DNA from: an uncultured Oscillospiraceae bacterium
Lineage (GTDB): Bacteria; Bacillota; Clostridia; Oscillospirales; Ruminococcaceae
NCBI GenBank assembly: GCA_934481445.1
Contig: CAKSPC010000003.1
Location: forward strand, 24,934-88,933
Reading direction: 5' to 3'
DNA: 64,000 nucleotides
In this document: positions 51,129-58,949 of the stretch, piece after piece
Numbering within the stretch: position 1 is the first letter of the stretch
Layout: each line of letters opens with the position of its first letter
Translations under genes and position numbers: made by a program
The notes under the pieces: model-generated
What the model saw: the letters and a program-made list of their open reading frames with translations, nothing else
What the model was told of the DNA's origin: nothing
Database searches by the model: none

Positions 51129-51647
51129 TCAAATCGTAGCCTTACGCGCTGTGGGACGATTTGCCCCAACCGCCTTCATAAACGGCTTACTGCGCTCCAG
51201 CGCAAACTTGAACAGCGGCGCGCCGATTATCCCGACGACCACCAGCTCGCCTACCGCAACCGAGCCCATGCTGAACCACAGTGGCTCGCCGCAGAGAAAC
51301 AGCTCGAACCCGACGATGATTCCGTTGCTTACCACGGGAAGCAGCGCCGCCAGCCATATGTTCGGCATATAAAACATCGGAATTACCGCCACCGCAGTAG
51401 CCAGTGTTCCGAAAATTATGTCATAAAGACCGAACGGGCTGAACAGGTTCGCGATAAGGCACCCAAGCGTCAGCGACACACAGTAGTCCTTTCTGTAGAA
51501 GCACAGAAGCACCAGCAGTTCCGAAACGCGCATCTGTATCGGACCGTACGCTATCGGCTGCACCGCGAGGGTCAGCGCAACGTAGATCGCCGCCACAAGC
51601 GCGAGTCTTACAATGTTTTTGATGTTGAAGATCTCATTTTTGGACAT
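51129..51647 (-). CDS. queT: Queuosine precursor ECF-transporter S component QueT
   Basis: A 172-residue membrane protein with about five or six helices. The N-terminal run IVRLALVAAIYVALTLAVQPIAYGPIQMRVSELLVLLCFY and the AYGPIQMRVSE loop are diagnostic of QueT, which imports preQ0/preQ1 or queuine with the shared ECF module (not in this window). A preQ1-I riboswitch in the leader confirms the pathway. It has its own promoter and a terminator shared with the convergent rsmA. Confidence 0.95.
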   Translation of the reverse strand: MSKNEIFNIKNIVRLALVAAIYVALTLAVQPIAYGPIQMRVSELLVLLCFYRKDYCVSLTLGCLIANLFSPFGLYDIIFGTLATAVAVIPMFYMPNIWLAALLPVVSNGIIVGFELFLCGEPLWFSMGSVAVGELVVVGIIGAPLFKFALERSKPFMKAVGANRPTARKATI

Positions 51648-51654
51648 AAAAAAA

Positions 51655-51700
51655 CTCCTTGTTTTTTAACGGTGGTTAAGCAAAGACAACACCGTATTTA
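51655..51700 (-). promoter_or_regulatory. preQ1-I riboswitch controlling queT
   Basis: The queT leader (minus strand) has the stem ACGGTG (51695-51690) / CACCGT (51674-51669), a loop with CTTTG, the A6 stretch (51667-51662) and the tail CAAGG that overlaps the AAGGAG ribosome-binding site. CTTTG can pair with CAAGG (one G-U) to make the pseudoknot of a preQ1-I aptamer and hide the Shine-Dalgarno sequence. The TGC-TTAACC-ACC loop order also matches the class. Translational repression by preQ1 is the expected effect. Confidence 0.75.
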
Positions 51701-51726
51701 ATTTTAGCCGCATTGCGACATCAGCT

Positions 51727-51755
51727 ATTATAGCACACTCCCGCGGAAAATGCAA
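51727..51755 (-). promoter_or_regulatory. Sigma-A promoter of queT
   Basis: On the minus strand TTGCAT (51755-51750), 17 bp, TATAAT (51732-51727). Transcription starts near 51720, just upstream of the riboswitch. Confidence 0.8.
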
Positions 51756-51824
51756 GCGTTTTTCCGATAAATTTTGCGCCTCTGCGCCGTTTTTCTGCGG
51801 GAGGACAACACTAAATGCCCGCCG

Positions 51825-52583
51825 TCACTTTTCCTTTCGCAGCGAGGACGGCGTTTTCCCCGTGCGCTGTCTGAACTGCCGCATAAAATGCACGTCGTTT
51901 TCATAGCCGCACAGTTCCGCCACCGCGCTTACGGGCAGGGCGGTGTTCCGCAGGTAGTATTCCGCAAGCTCCGTTTTCGCCGCGAGAATGTCCTCGTAGC
52001 AGCTTACGCCGAATTCATTTTTGTACAGCGTCTGAAAATATGTCGGGCTGAGGGACAGCTTCTTCGCCAGCCCGCCGACGGTGAAATGTCCCGCGGGGTT
52101 GCCGTATATTTCCGCGCGGAGGGCGCGCAGGCGGCTGCTGTGGGGATTTTTCGGGGGCATTCCGCCCGTGCAGGCGGATTTTGTTATAAGCAGGCGAAGC
52201 AGCAGGTCGACGCAATGCCCGTTTACGTCCGAAAGGCTTTCAAGGCGGAGCATTTCCAGCACCTTTTCGGCGTCTGGGAGCGACGGCGCCGTCACGGTGG
52301 TATTGAACACCGCCCCCGCCCTGTCGAAGAATATATCATTTTCCGCGCAGTCGAAATGCACCCAGTGGTTGATGTATTCCGCGCCGACCGCGCCGTATAC
52401 CTGCGGCGTTCCCTTTGAATAGAGAATTGCGCTGCCCGCGGGCAGCACGCGCTTCTCCCCGTTCGTTACAACGTACGCCGCTGTCAGAAATATCAGCAGG
52501 AGATTATCCCCCGAGCCGTTCGGGCGGTCTATGGCGAAGCCGCCGTCGTGGCGGTAGGCAATGCCCATGGAATGAAGCTGCAT
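51825..52583 (-). CDS. AraC-family transcriptional regulator
   Basis: A 252-residue regulator with an N-terminal cupin sugar-sensing domain (about 25-130: VLPAGSAILYSKGTPQVYGAVGAEYINHWVHFDC) and two C-terminal helix-turn-helix motifs (about 145-250: FTVGGLAKKLSLSPTYFQTLYKNEFGVSCYEDI and LPVSAVAELCGYENDVHFMRQFRQRTGKTPSSLR). It is divergent from the GH51 arabinofuranosidase, the expected target, and overlapping promoters with phased repeats lie between them. The ATG at 52583 has GGAGGGATGAT upstream; a longer frame of 18 codons is unlikely because its leader has none. Confidence 0.92.
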   Translation of the reverse strand: MQLHSMGIAYRHDGGFAIDRPNGSGDNLLLIFLTAAYVVTNGEKRVLPAGSAILYSKGTPQVYGAVGAEYINHWVHFDCAENDIFFDRAGAVFNTTVTAPSLPDAEKVLEMLRLESLSDVNGHCVDLLLRLLITKSACTGGMPPKNPHSSRLRALRAEIYGNPAGHFTVGGLAKKLSLSPTYFQTLYKNEFGVSCYEDILAAKTELAEYYLRNTALPVSAVAELCGYENDVHFMRQFRQRTGKTPSSLRKEK

Positions 52584-52602
52584 ATCATCCCTCCGAAAAA
52601 AA

Positions 52603-52636
52603 GTATTATATATCAGTTTTATTGTATTATATATCA
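52603..52636. promoter_or_regulatory. Phased AraC-type direct repeats
   Basis: The 13-bp sequence GTATTATATATCA occurs twice, at 52603-52615 and 52624-52636, exactly 21 bp apart (two helical turns). The second copy abuts the -35 of the GH51 promoter, the position where AraC-family activators contact RNA polymerase. It also overlaps the regulator's own -10. A direct match to an AraC half-site layout. Confidence 0.6.
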
Positions 52637-52654
52637 TTGCGGCGGGATTGTCAA
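52626..52654 (-). promoter_or_regulatory. Consensus sigma-A promoter of the AraC-family gene
   Basis: On the minus strand TTGACA (52654-52649), 17 bp, TATAAT (52631-52626), about 43 nt before the start codon. It overlaps the opposite-facing GH51 promoter. Confidence 0.8.
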
Positions 52655-52665
52655 TGGTTTATAAT
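52637..52665 (+). promoter_or_regulatory. Promoter of the GH51 gene
   Basis: TTGCGG (52637-52642), 17 bp, TATAAT (52660-52665). The poor -35 and strong -10 fit a promoter that needs an activator, here the neighbouring AraC protein. Confidence 0.65.
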
Positions 52666-52706
52666 TAAACCAACAACATAACAACTCACCGCAAAGGAGA
52701 AAACCC

Positions 52707-54188
52707 ATGAAAAACGTAAAGCTCACGCTCAATCCCATAGACAAGAAAAGCCACATCAACCGCGAGATATACTCCAACTTTTCCGAGCACCTCGGCCGCT
52801 GCATATACGACGGTATTTTCGTCGGCAAGGACAGCGACATCCCGAATATCGAGGGCTACCGCAAGGACGTTGTAGAAGCTTTCCGCGAGATAAAGCTGCC
52901 CGTGCTGCGCTGGCCGGGCGGGTGCTTCGCGGATGAATACCACTGGAAAGACGGCATCGGCGACCTTTCCACCCGAAAGAAAATGATAAACACCAACTGG
53001 GGCGGCGTTGTAGAGGATAACAGCTTCGGCACACACGAATTCATGCGCTTCTGCGAGCTGGTGGGCTGCGAGCCTTACATCAGCGGAAACGTCGGCAGCG
53101 GCACAGTTGAGGAGCTTTCCCAGTGGATCGAATACATGACCTTCGACGGTGTGTCCCCCATGGCGGAGCTTCGCAAGGCAAACGGCAGGGAGAAGCCGTG
53201 GAAGCTGAAGTACCTCGGCATCGGCAACGAAAGCTGGGGCTGCGGCGGAAGTATGCGTGCAGAGTATTACGCCGACCTTTATCGCCGCTATTCTACATTC
53301 TGCCGCAATTACAACGGAAACAAGCTTTTCAGAATAGCCAGCGGTTCCAATGCGGACGATTATAACTGGACAGAAGTTCTTATGAAGCAGATAACTCCGT
53401 GGAATATGGACGGTATTTCGTTCCATTACTACACCGTTCCCACAGGCGACTGGAACCATAAAGGCAGTGCAACCGAGTTTAATGATACGGAATATTATAA
53501 GACCATTCGCTGCGCGCTTGATATAGAGGGAATGATAGTTCGCCATTCGGGAGTTATGGACAGATACGACCCCGAACATAAAGTAGGCCTTATCGTGGAT
53601 GAATGGGGTACATGGTACGATGTCGAGCCGGACACCAACCCTGGCTTCCTCTATCAGCAGAACACCATGCGCGACGCCATCGTTGCGGCGATAAACCTCA
53701 ATATTTTCAACCACCATTCGGAGCGAGTTTACATGGCGAACATCGCGCAGGCGGTGAACGTGCTTCAGGCGATACTTCTCACCGAGGGCAAGACCACGAT
53801 AAAGACCCCGACATATCATGTTTTCGACCTCTACAAGCGTCATCAGGATGCGGAGCTGATATACAGCCATATCGAAAACGAGAACACCGACGGCGAGGTT
53901 TCCGTGCCCTGCCTGTCGCAGTCCGCAAGTATCGGGGAGGACGGCAGGATAACCGTCACCATCTCCAACTGCTCGCTGGATAAGGATTTCACCGTGGATA
54001 TCGGCGCGGCATTCGGCAGCGTAAAGTCCGCCGAGGGGCGCATTCTCACCGCAGAGGTGCACGCGCACAACGACTTCGACCGTCCCGAAAACGTTGTTAT
54101 AAAGCCGCTGGACATTAAGTGCGGAAACGGCGCCGCGGAGGTAGTTCTCCCCGCATGCAGCGTTGCGGAGATAGTTCTTGACGTATAA
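52707..54188 (+). CDS. Alpha-L-arabinofuranosidase, GH51
   Basis: A 493-residue cytoplasmic GH51 enzyme that releases L-arabinose from arabino-oligosaccharides. The acid/base Glu is in [11 protein letters not shown] (about residue 175) and the nucleophile Glu in VDEWGTWYD (about 300). The barrel starts with the family's [14 protein letters not shown] and [17 protein letters not shown]; the C-terminal beta sandwich runs from about residue 385. No signal peptide, so substrates must be imported. Activation by the divergent AraC protein through the phased repeats is the expected control. AAAGGAG precedes the ATG; a terminator-like hairpin follows. Confidence 0.96.
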   Translation: MKNVKLTLNPIDKKSHINREIYSNFSEHLGRCIYDGIFVGKDSDIPNIEGYRKDVVEAFREIKLPVLRWPGGCFADEYHWKDGIGDLSTRKKMINTNWGGVVEDNSFGTHEFMRFCELVGCEPYISGNVGSGTVEELSQWIEYMTFDGVSPMAELRKANGREKPWKLKYLGIGNESWGCGGSMRAEYYADLYRRYSTFCRNYNGNKLFRIASGSNADDYNWTEVLMKQITPWNMDGISFHYYTVPTGDWNHKGSATEFNDTEYYKTIRCALDIEGMIVRHSGVMDRYDPEHKVGLIVDEWGTWYDVEPDTNPGFLYQQNTMRDAIVAAINLNIFNHHSERVYMANIAQAVNVLQAILLTEGKTTIKTPTYHVFDLYKRHQDAELIYSHIENENTDGEVSVPCLSQSASIGEDGRITVTISNCSLDKDFTVDIGAAFGSVKSAEGRILTAEVHAHNDFDRPENVVIKPLDIKCGNGAAEVVLPACSVAEIVLDV

Positions 54189-54197
54189 AAAATCAAG

Positions 54198-54513
54198 CCC
54201 TGCCGTCGTATGGCGGCAAGGCTTTAGCTTATTGAAAAAATTGAATTTGCCCGCGAAGCGGCTTTTTAAATCTGTTTTTCGCCACGGGTTTCCCGGGGCG
54301 AAAAACACTTCTATCCGCACAAGTGTGTTAGCGACAGCTTCGCTTTACGCTTAATTGTCGGCTTTGCCGACAATGAGTGCGCGCAGGGTGCCTTTTGGCT
54401 TGACAAAAGGCGTAAGGCGTGGCAATGCCACGCCAGTGGATTGTACTCTGTCGGAAAAGTCGTAAGACTTTTTCGACAGATGAAACCCTGCCGTCGTATG
54501 GCGGCAAGGCTTT
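54198..54513. repeat. Hairpin array bounded by two identical 28-bp repeats
   Basis: The 349-bp gap between GH51 and the DUF6171 gene. The same 28 bp, itself hairpin-forming (CCCTGCCGTC..GGCTTT), occurs at 54198-54225 and 54486-54513. Between lie at least five successive hairpins: 54274-54306 (GTTTTTCGCC/GGCGAAAAAC), 54354-54374 (ATTGTCGGC/GCCGACAAT), 54391-54410, 54416-54434 (GGCGTGGCA/TGCCACGCC) and 54448-54479 (14-bp arms). No gene is seen. The first copy is placed as the GH51 terminator. Confidence 0.65.
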
Positions 54514-54537
54514 CTGTTTTGAAAAGGAGGCGCGGAT

Positions 54538-54819
54538 ATGAATACGAAGCCCTGCCGCCGCTGTCTTTCGGCGGACATAGGGGACAAGGATCTTGCGCAG
54601 GCGATCGCGGAGCGCATTGCGACTATTCCCGAGGAACAGCGCGCGGATGAGGTCACATATAAATCCCGCCTTGAAATATGCCGCGCCTGCGACAGCCTTA
54701 ACCACGGCACCTGCGCGAAGTGCGGGTGCTATGCGGAAATCCGCGCCGCGCGGAAGAACGCGCATTGTCCTGCGGCGGAAAGAAAATGGGGGGGAAGCCA
54801 TGAAATTTGCGGTGCTTAG
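54538..54819 (+). CDS. DUF6171-like small cysteine-rich protein
   Basis: A 93-residue protein with paired Cys motifs: C6RRC9 at the N-terminus, then CRACDSL, CAKCGCY and a terminal CP motif, with YKSRLEIC in the middle. The arrangement (CRRCL..., RLEICRACDSLNHGTCAKCGCYAEIRAA...HCP) matches my recollection of DUF6171, small zinc-ribbon proteins of unknown function in clostridia. GGAGG is 7 nt before the ATG. The end overlaps the metallophosphatase start by 20 nt, so the two are translated together. Confidence 0.8.
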   Translation: MNTKPCRRCLSADIGDKDLAQAIAERIATIPEEQRADEVTYKSRLEICRACDSLNHGTCAKCGCYAEIRAARKNAHCPAAERKWGGSHEICGA

Positions 54820-55642
54820 CGATATACATTCAAATCACTGCGCGCTGGAAAGCGTATTTGAGTATATTTCGGGCAAATATTACGATATGTATATTTTTCT
54901 CGGGGATTATATCACCGACTGCCCCTACCCGCAGAAAACGATAGCGCTTCTGCGGGAGTTTTCGCAGAGGCACAAATGCGTGTTCATCCGCGGCAACCGC
55001 GAGGATTATATAATTGAACACAGGAACGGCGGCGAATGGGAGTACGGCTCGAAAACCGGCGCGCTGAGGTACACCTACGAAAGTCTGAACGCGGATGAGC
55101 TCGATTGGCTCGCGGCGATGCCCATTTCCATGAGGATAGAAACGGATGGCTGCCCGCCGTTTATTATATGCCATGGCTCCCCCGAGAAGAGCAATTATCT
55201 TTTTCATACCGACACCCCCGAAGCAGCGGCGATGGCGGAGCGGATGGACTGCGGGCTTATGCTGTGCGGACATTCGCACATTCCGTTTGTTTTCAGCCAT
55301 GGCGGGAAGATGATAGTGAACCCCGGGGCGCTGGGGATGCCAGTGAATGGGCAGAACCGCGCGCAGTTTGCGGAAGTAACTTTCAACGGGGAGTGGCACG
55401 CGGAGATAGTTTCAGTGGAGTATGATATCGAGCGGGAGGTCGCGGAGTTTGCGGAAAGCGGCCTGCTGGAAAAGAGCGGGTATTGGGGCGTAGGGATAAT
55501 CGGGACGCTGCGCGAGGGCGTGAATTATACGGTGATGACAGTGCGCGAGGTGGAGCGGCTTTCGGAGCAGACGGGCGTGCCGGTTACGGATGAGAATTTG
55601 TGGGCGCAGGCGGCGGGGAATGTCGGGGTGCCGGGGATTTAG
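54800..55642 (+). CDS. Metallophosphoesterase, calcineurin-like (YfcE-type)
   Basis: A 280-residue phosphoesterase. The motifs are FAVLSDIHSN at the N-terminus (D-x-H), FLGDY, RGNRED (Asn/Arg in place of the usual GNHD), ICHGSPEK and LCGHSHIPF. Together these make a dinuclear metal site of the calcineurin-like fold. A C-terminal extension of about 70 residues follows the core. The start is ATG 54800, with GGGGGG upstream, inside the end of the DUF6171 gene. The substrate is unknown; a phosphodiesterase or small protein phosphatase is likely. Confidence 0.92.
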   Translation: MKFAVLSDIHSNHCALESVFEYISGKYYDMYIFLGDYITDCPYPQKTIALLREFSQRHKCVFIRGNREDYIIEHRNGGEWEYGSKTGALRYTYESLNADELDWLAAMPISMRIETDGCPPFIICHGSPEKSNYLFHTDTPEAAAMAERMDCGLMLCGHSHIPFVFSHGGKMIVNPGALGMPVNGQNRAQFAEVTFNGEWHAEIVSVEYDIEREVAEFAESGLLEKSGYWGVGIIGTLREGVNYTVMTVREVERLSEQTGVPVTDENLWAQAAGNVGVPGI

Positions 55643-56018
55643 GGGGCATTTAAGCTTTAGGCGTACAATATACGCAGTCGGGCATCCGCCTTTCGTCTTT
55701 GCAGCGCTCCCGTCGACACCGCAGTGGCGATTATAGCAGGTTTGTTCATTAGACTTAAAAAGTGCTGAGGGGGTACGGGGGTAACAAGAGCTTTCCTCAA
55801 AAACAACCCAGTGTGCTGTTTTTGAAGCAGCGCGACAGAGCGTGAGGGCAAATTTCCACACTGCCACATTTTATATGCGCATTAAGCGCACCGTTTCATC
55901 AACATAATAACCCTAAAAGGGTGGAAAGCCTCCCGTTTTCCACCTTTTTTTCCTTCTCGCAAACTTTCCGATCATCCAAAAACAAACGCCGAATTTTCAC
56001 GATATATTCCCCATCCCC
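55643..56018. other. Gene-free stretch with a degraded repeat segment (copy g)
   Basis: Contains a 22-bp match to copy d (GCCTTTCGTCTTTGC.GCGCTC, at 55688-55709) and an ACACCGCAGTGGCG piece, but the main CCCCCC hairpin is absent. The rest is featureless; several short frames here overlap each other and look accidental. Confidence 0.5.
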
Positions 56019-56047
56019 TTGACAAATACCCCCGACGGGTATATAAT
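56019..56047 (+). promoter_or_regulatory. Sigma-A promoter with CsoR-like operator
   Basis: TTGACA (56019-56024), 17 bp, TATAAT (56042-56047). Between them lies ATACCC-CCGAC-GGGTAT (about 56026-56042), the GC-rich palindrome typical of CsoR copper-sensing operators, which would block RNA polymerase until copper binds CsoR. A csoR gene is not in the window. Confidence 0.65.
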
Positions 56048-56095
56048 AAAACCGCAGGCGGACAAAAAATCCCGCCGCGGAAAGGAATGAACAAC

Positions 56096-56350
56096 ATGGT
56101 CGAAATAACCGCCGAAGTAAAGGGCATGGCGTGCGGAATGTGCGAATCCCACATAAACGACGCAATAAGAAACGAATTTAAGGTGAAGAAGGTGTCGTCC
56201 TCCCGCTCAAAGAACCGGACCGTTATCCTCTCGGAAGAGGATATCCCGGACGACGCACTGAAGGCTGTCATAGAAAAAACAGGCTACGAGTTCTGCGGCG
56301 CGGAGCATAAGCCGTATGAAAAACACGGGCTCTTTGGCAGGAAAAAGTAA
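56096..56350 (+). CDS. Heavy-metal-associated (HMA) protein, copper-chaperone-like
   Basis: An 84-residue HMA-fold protein. GMACGMCESHI carries the MxCxxC copper-binding motif; the beta-alpha-beta pattern continues to a basic end, GLFGRKK. Soluble copper chaperones such as CopZ deliver Cu(I) to a P-type ATPase. The CsoR-like operator in its promoter supports copper control. ATG 56096 is preferred: AAAGGA is 9 nt upstream, whereas a Met three codons earlier (56087) would have almost no spacing. No copA follows; the next gene is convergent cheB. Confidence 0.88.
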   Translation: MVEITAEVKGMACGMCESHINDAIRNEFKVKKVSSSRSKNRTVILSEEDIPDDALKAVIEKTGYEFCGAEHKPYEKHGLFGRKK

Positions 56351-56394
56351 TTTCTGTGCCTGCAAATTAGAGTACACTAACTAGCGCGATAGAA

Positions 56395-56423
56395 AAATGC
56401 CGCCCCGTCAGGAGCGGCATTTT
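56395..56423. terminator. Bidirectional terminator between the HMA and cheB genes
   Basis: Perfect stem AAATGCCGC/GCGGCATTT with T8 on the plus strand and A5 before it, so it also serves the minus-strand chemotaxis operon. Confidence 0.75.
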
Positions 56424-56429
56424 TTTTCC

Positions 56430-57497
56430 TCAATAAAGGCTGTCAAGTATAATATCCGCTATATTATACAGCGGCGCCTGAACCTCCACCGCGCCGATAT
56501 TGTACGCCTCCATCGGCATACCGTATACAACACAGCTGTCCTTATCCTGCCCTATCGTAAACGCGCCTGCCTTGCGCATTTTTAGCAGCCCGTCCGCGCC
56601 GTCGCGGCCCATTCCCGTCAGTATCGCGCCGATGGCGTTTTCCCCTGCGGTCTCCGCAACGGAACTGAACAGCACATCCACTGATGGACAGTGCCCCGAA
56701 ACCTTTTCGCCCGGCTTCGACGAAACATACAGCCCGCGGGCGTCGCGGCATAATCTCAGATGATTTTCGCCCGCTCCGACGATGATAAGCCCCTGTCGCA
56801 CCCTGTCGCCGTCCTCGGCTTCCTTTACTTCCATTTTGCAGGATTTATTCAGCCTGTCGGAATAGAGCTTCGTAAATCCCGCCGGCATATGCTGAACTAT
56901 CAGTACCGGCGGCGTGTCCGCAGGGAATGCCTTGACCACCTGTTCCAGCGCTTCCGTGCCGCCCGTGGAGGCGCCCAGCGCTATCACCACGTCCGAGCGG
57001 GATTTCTTCCCCGAGGTCGGAGCCGCGTGCGCGGGGGCTTTCGCCGTTGCGTTTATGGGGGTGATTATATCCTTTTTTGGTGCGGGGGGAGCGGTCCGCT
57101 TTGCCGCCTTCCGGGTGTAGGCGCGCTTTATCATCGCGCAGAGCGACGCGGCAAAATCCGCCATGTCATTTGTTGTGCGCGCCGCGGGTTTCGCGATGAC
57201 GTCCACCGCGCCCGCGTCCATCGCTGCGCTGCGTTTTTCCTCCGAGCCCGACACGATTATCGTGGGAATATAATACTGCGGGAGCAGCTTCCTGAGAAAC
57301 GCTATCCCGTCCATGCGCGGCATTTCAACATCCAGCGTCATTACGTCGGGTTCAAATTTGAGTATCATATCCCGCGCGGAATATGCGTCCCCCGCCGTGC
57401 CGACGACGTCTATCATATCGTCCTGCCGTATGTATCGGGCGAGCACCTCCCTGAACAGAATGGAGTCGTCCACTACTAAAAGCTTTATTCTTTTCAT
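56430..57497 (-). CDS. cheB: Chemotaxis response regulator protein-glutamate methylesterase CheB
   Basis: A 355-residue CheB. The receiver domain (1-125) has the phosphorylated Asp56 in LDVEMP; a proline/alanine-rich linker follows; the methylesterase domain (about 168-355) keeps the triad S177 (GASTGG), H203 (VQHMPAGF) and D299 (GMGRDGADG). It demethylates receptor glutamates and, with CheR, sets adaptation. GGGAGA is about 11 nt before the ATG. Fourth gene of the cheAWRB operon, 113 bp after cheR. Confidence 0.97.
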   Translation of the reverse strand: MKRIKLLVVDDSILFREVLARYIRQDDMIDVVGTAGDAYSARDMILKFEPDVMTLDVEMPRMDGIAFLRKLLPQYYIPTIIVSGSEEKRSAAMDAGAVDVIAKPAARTTNDMADFAASLCAMIKRAYTRKAAKRTAPPAPKKDIITPINATAKAPAHAAPTSGKKSRSDVVIALGASTGGTEALEQVVKAFPADTPPVLIVQHMPAGFTKLYSDRLNKSCKMEVKEAEDGDRVRQGLIIVGAGENHLRLCRDARGLYVSSKPGEKVSGHCPSVDVLFSSVAETAGENAIGAILTGMGRDGADGLLKMRKAGAFTIGQDKDSCVVYGMPMEAYNIGAVEVQAPLYNIADIILDSLY

Positions 57498-57610
57498 AAA
57501 AACTCAGTTCTCCCGACTCATAATTTGGTCGAAATATCCCCGCCATAAAGCGGTAACGTTATGCGTGCCGCTCCCGCCGCATTAAACGGCAGGGCGGACC
57601 GATAACACCG

Positions 57611-58429
57611 TCAGAGCGGTCTGCGGTATATCGCGGGCTTTATGTATTTGAACTTCGTGTCGCTGCGCGAAACGCTCTCCGCATGACCTATGAACAGATA
57701 GCCACCCGGCTTCAGCACATCATAGAACCTGCTTACCAGCGCGTCTTTCGTCGGCTGGTCGAAATATATCATAACATTCCGACAGAATATCAGATCAAAC
57801 GGGCGCTGTTTGTATTTTTCGGGCATGGGGTCCATAAGATTGAAGTGTCTGAAGATAAGCTCCTTCTTTATTTTTGGCACGACCTCGTACATTCCGTCGG
57901 CGGTTTTGTTGAAGTATTTCTGCTTCCACTCGGGGCTTAATCCCTTCATACCCTCTTCGGAATACACGCCCTGCTTTGCCTTATCCATAACGGATTCGGA
58001 AATATCCGTCGCGAGGATACGGGTGTCCCACTGCGGCTTTTTCGCTCCGAAATAATCATCCAGCAGCATTGCGGTGGTGTAGCCCTCTTCTCCGCTGGAG
58101 CAGCCTGCGCTCCAGATACGCAGCTCGTTGTTCTTGGCGTTCTGCACTGCCCACGGGAGAACGGTGTCCCGCATAAAGGCGTAGTGCTCCGGTTCGCGCA
58201 TGAAATATGTATGGTTGGTGGTGAGCTTGTTGAGGATGGTGGTGACCTCCACCCCGGATTTATCGGCAAGCACCGCGTCGATATAATCGCCGTAGCTGTT
58301 AAATCCGCGCTCGCGGATCATGTTGCCGAGCCTGCCCTGTATCAGCACGCGCTTTGTGGAAAGGTTTATGCCGTAGTTGTCGTGCATATAGCCCACCAGC
58401 CGTTCAAATTCGCGGTCTGTTATCTCCAT
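57611..58429 (-). CDS. cheR: Chemotaxis protein methyltransferase CheR
   Basis: A 272-residue CheR. The N-terminal helical domain (about 1-80) precedes the SAM-binding methyltransferase domain with IWSAGCSSGEEGYTTAMLL and FCRNVMIYFD. It methylates receptor glutamates. It starts 2 nt before the cheW stop codon end (58432), so translation is coupled. Length and motifs are typical. Confidence 0.97.
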   Translation of the reverse strand: MEITDREFERLVGYMHDNYGINLSTKRVLIQGRLGNMIRERGFNSYGDYIDAVLADKSGVEVTTILNKLTTNHTYFMREPEHYAFMRDTVLPWAVQNAKNNELRIWSAGCSSGEEGYTTAMLLDDYFGAKKPQWDTRILATDISESVMDKAKQGVYSEEGMKGLSPEWKQKYFNKTADGMYEVVPKIKKELIFRHFNLMDPMPEKYKQRPFDLIFCRNVMIYFDQPTKDALVSRFYDVLKPGGYLFIGHAESVSRSDTKFKYIKPAIYRRPL

Positions 58430-58431
58430 TG

Positions 58432-58935
58432 TTATGCCTCCTGCTCGTCGAGCAGCTTCGCAACGTCAAGGATGAGCTTTACCTTATCCCCGGAGCGTAT
58501 CATATACTGGATAAAGGAATTCGTGTTTACGGAGCGGTTCTCGGGGGTCGCGGAGATATCGCCCGTGTGGATATCCTCAACGTCCGCAACGCTGTCGACG
58601 ATTATGCCGACGGATGTGTCGTTGAAGGAAAGGATGATTATGCAGGTGCGGTTGGTGTAGGGTATCTCGGGCTTGCCGAAGCGCGTCCTGATGTCCACGA
58701 TGGGGACTACCTTACTTCTTACGTTGATGATGCCCTTTATGTACGGGGGAACATGCGGCACCTTGGTTATGCGCTGCATTTCGATTATTTCGGTAACATA
58801 CTGTATTTCTATGCCGTAGACCTGCTCTCCTATGTTAAAGGTCATGACCTTTCCGAGAATGCTGTTGTCCGCGGCGAGCTTTCTGTCGCCGGACTGCTGC
58901 TTGGCGACCGCTTCCTTGATAACGTCGTTAGTCAT
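58432..58935 (-). CDS. cheW: Chemotaxis coupling protein CheW
   Basis: A 167-residue CheW that links receptors to CheA. The two SH3-like subdomains are recognised in FNIGEQVYGIEIQYVTEIIEM and PPYIKGIINVRSKVVPIVDIRTRFG; the C-terminal half ends in VKLILDVAKLL. It starts 14 bp after the cheA stop codon. Confidence 0.96.
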   Translation of the reverse strand: MTNDVIKEAVAKQQSGDRKLAADNSILGKVMTFNIGEQVYGIEIQYVTEIIEMQRITKVPHVPPYIKGIINVRSKVVPIVDIRTRFGKPEIPYTNRTCIIILSFNDTSVGIIVDSVADVEDIHTGDISATPENRSVNTNSFIQYMIRSGDKVKLILDVAKLLDEQEA

Positions 58936-58949
58936 TTATACAAGCCTCC

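Noticed and set aside
56087-56095. Alternative first Met of the HMA protein
   Set aside because: The AAAGGA is immediately before this ATG; the next Met has normal spacing.
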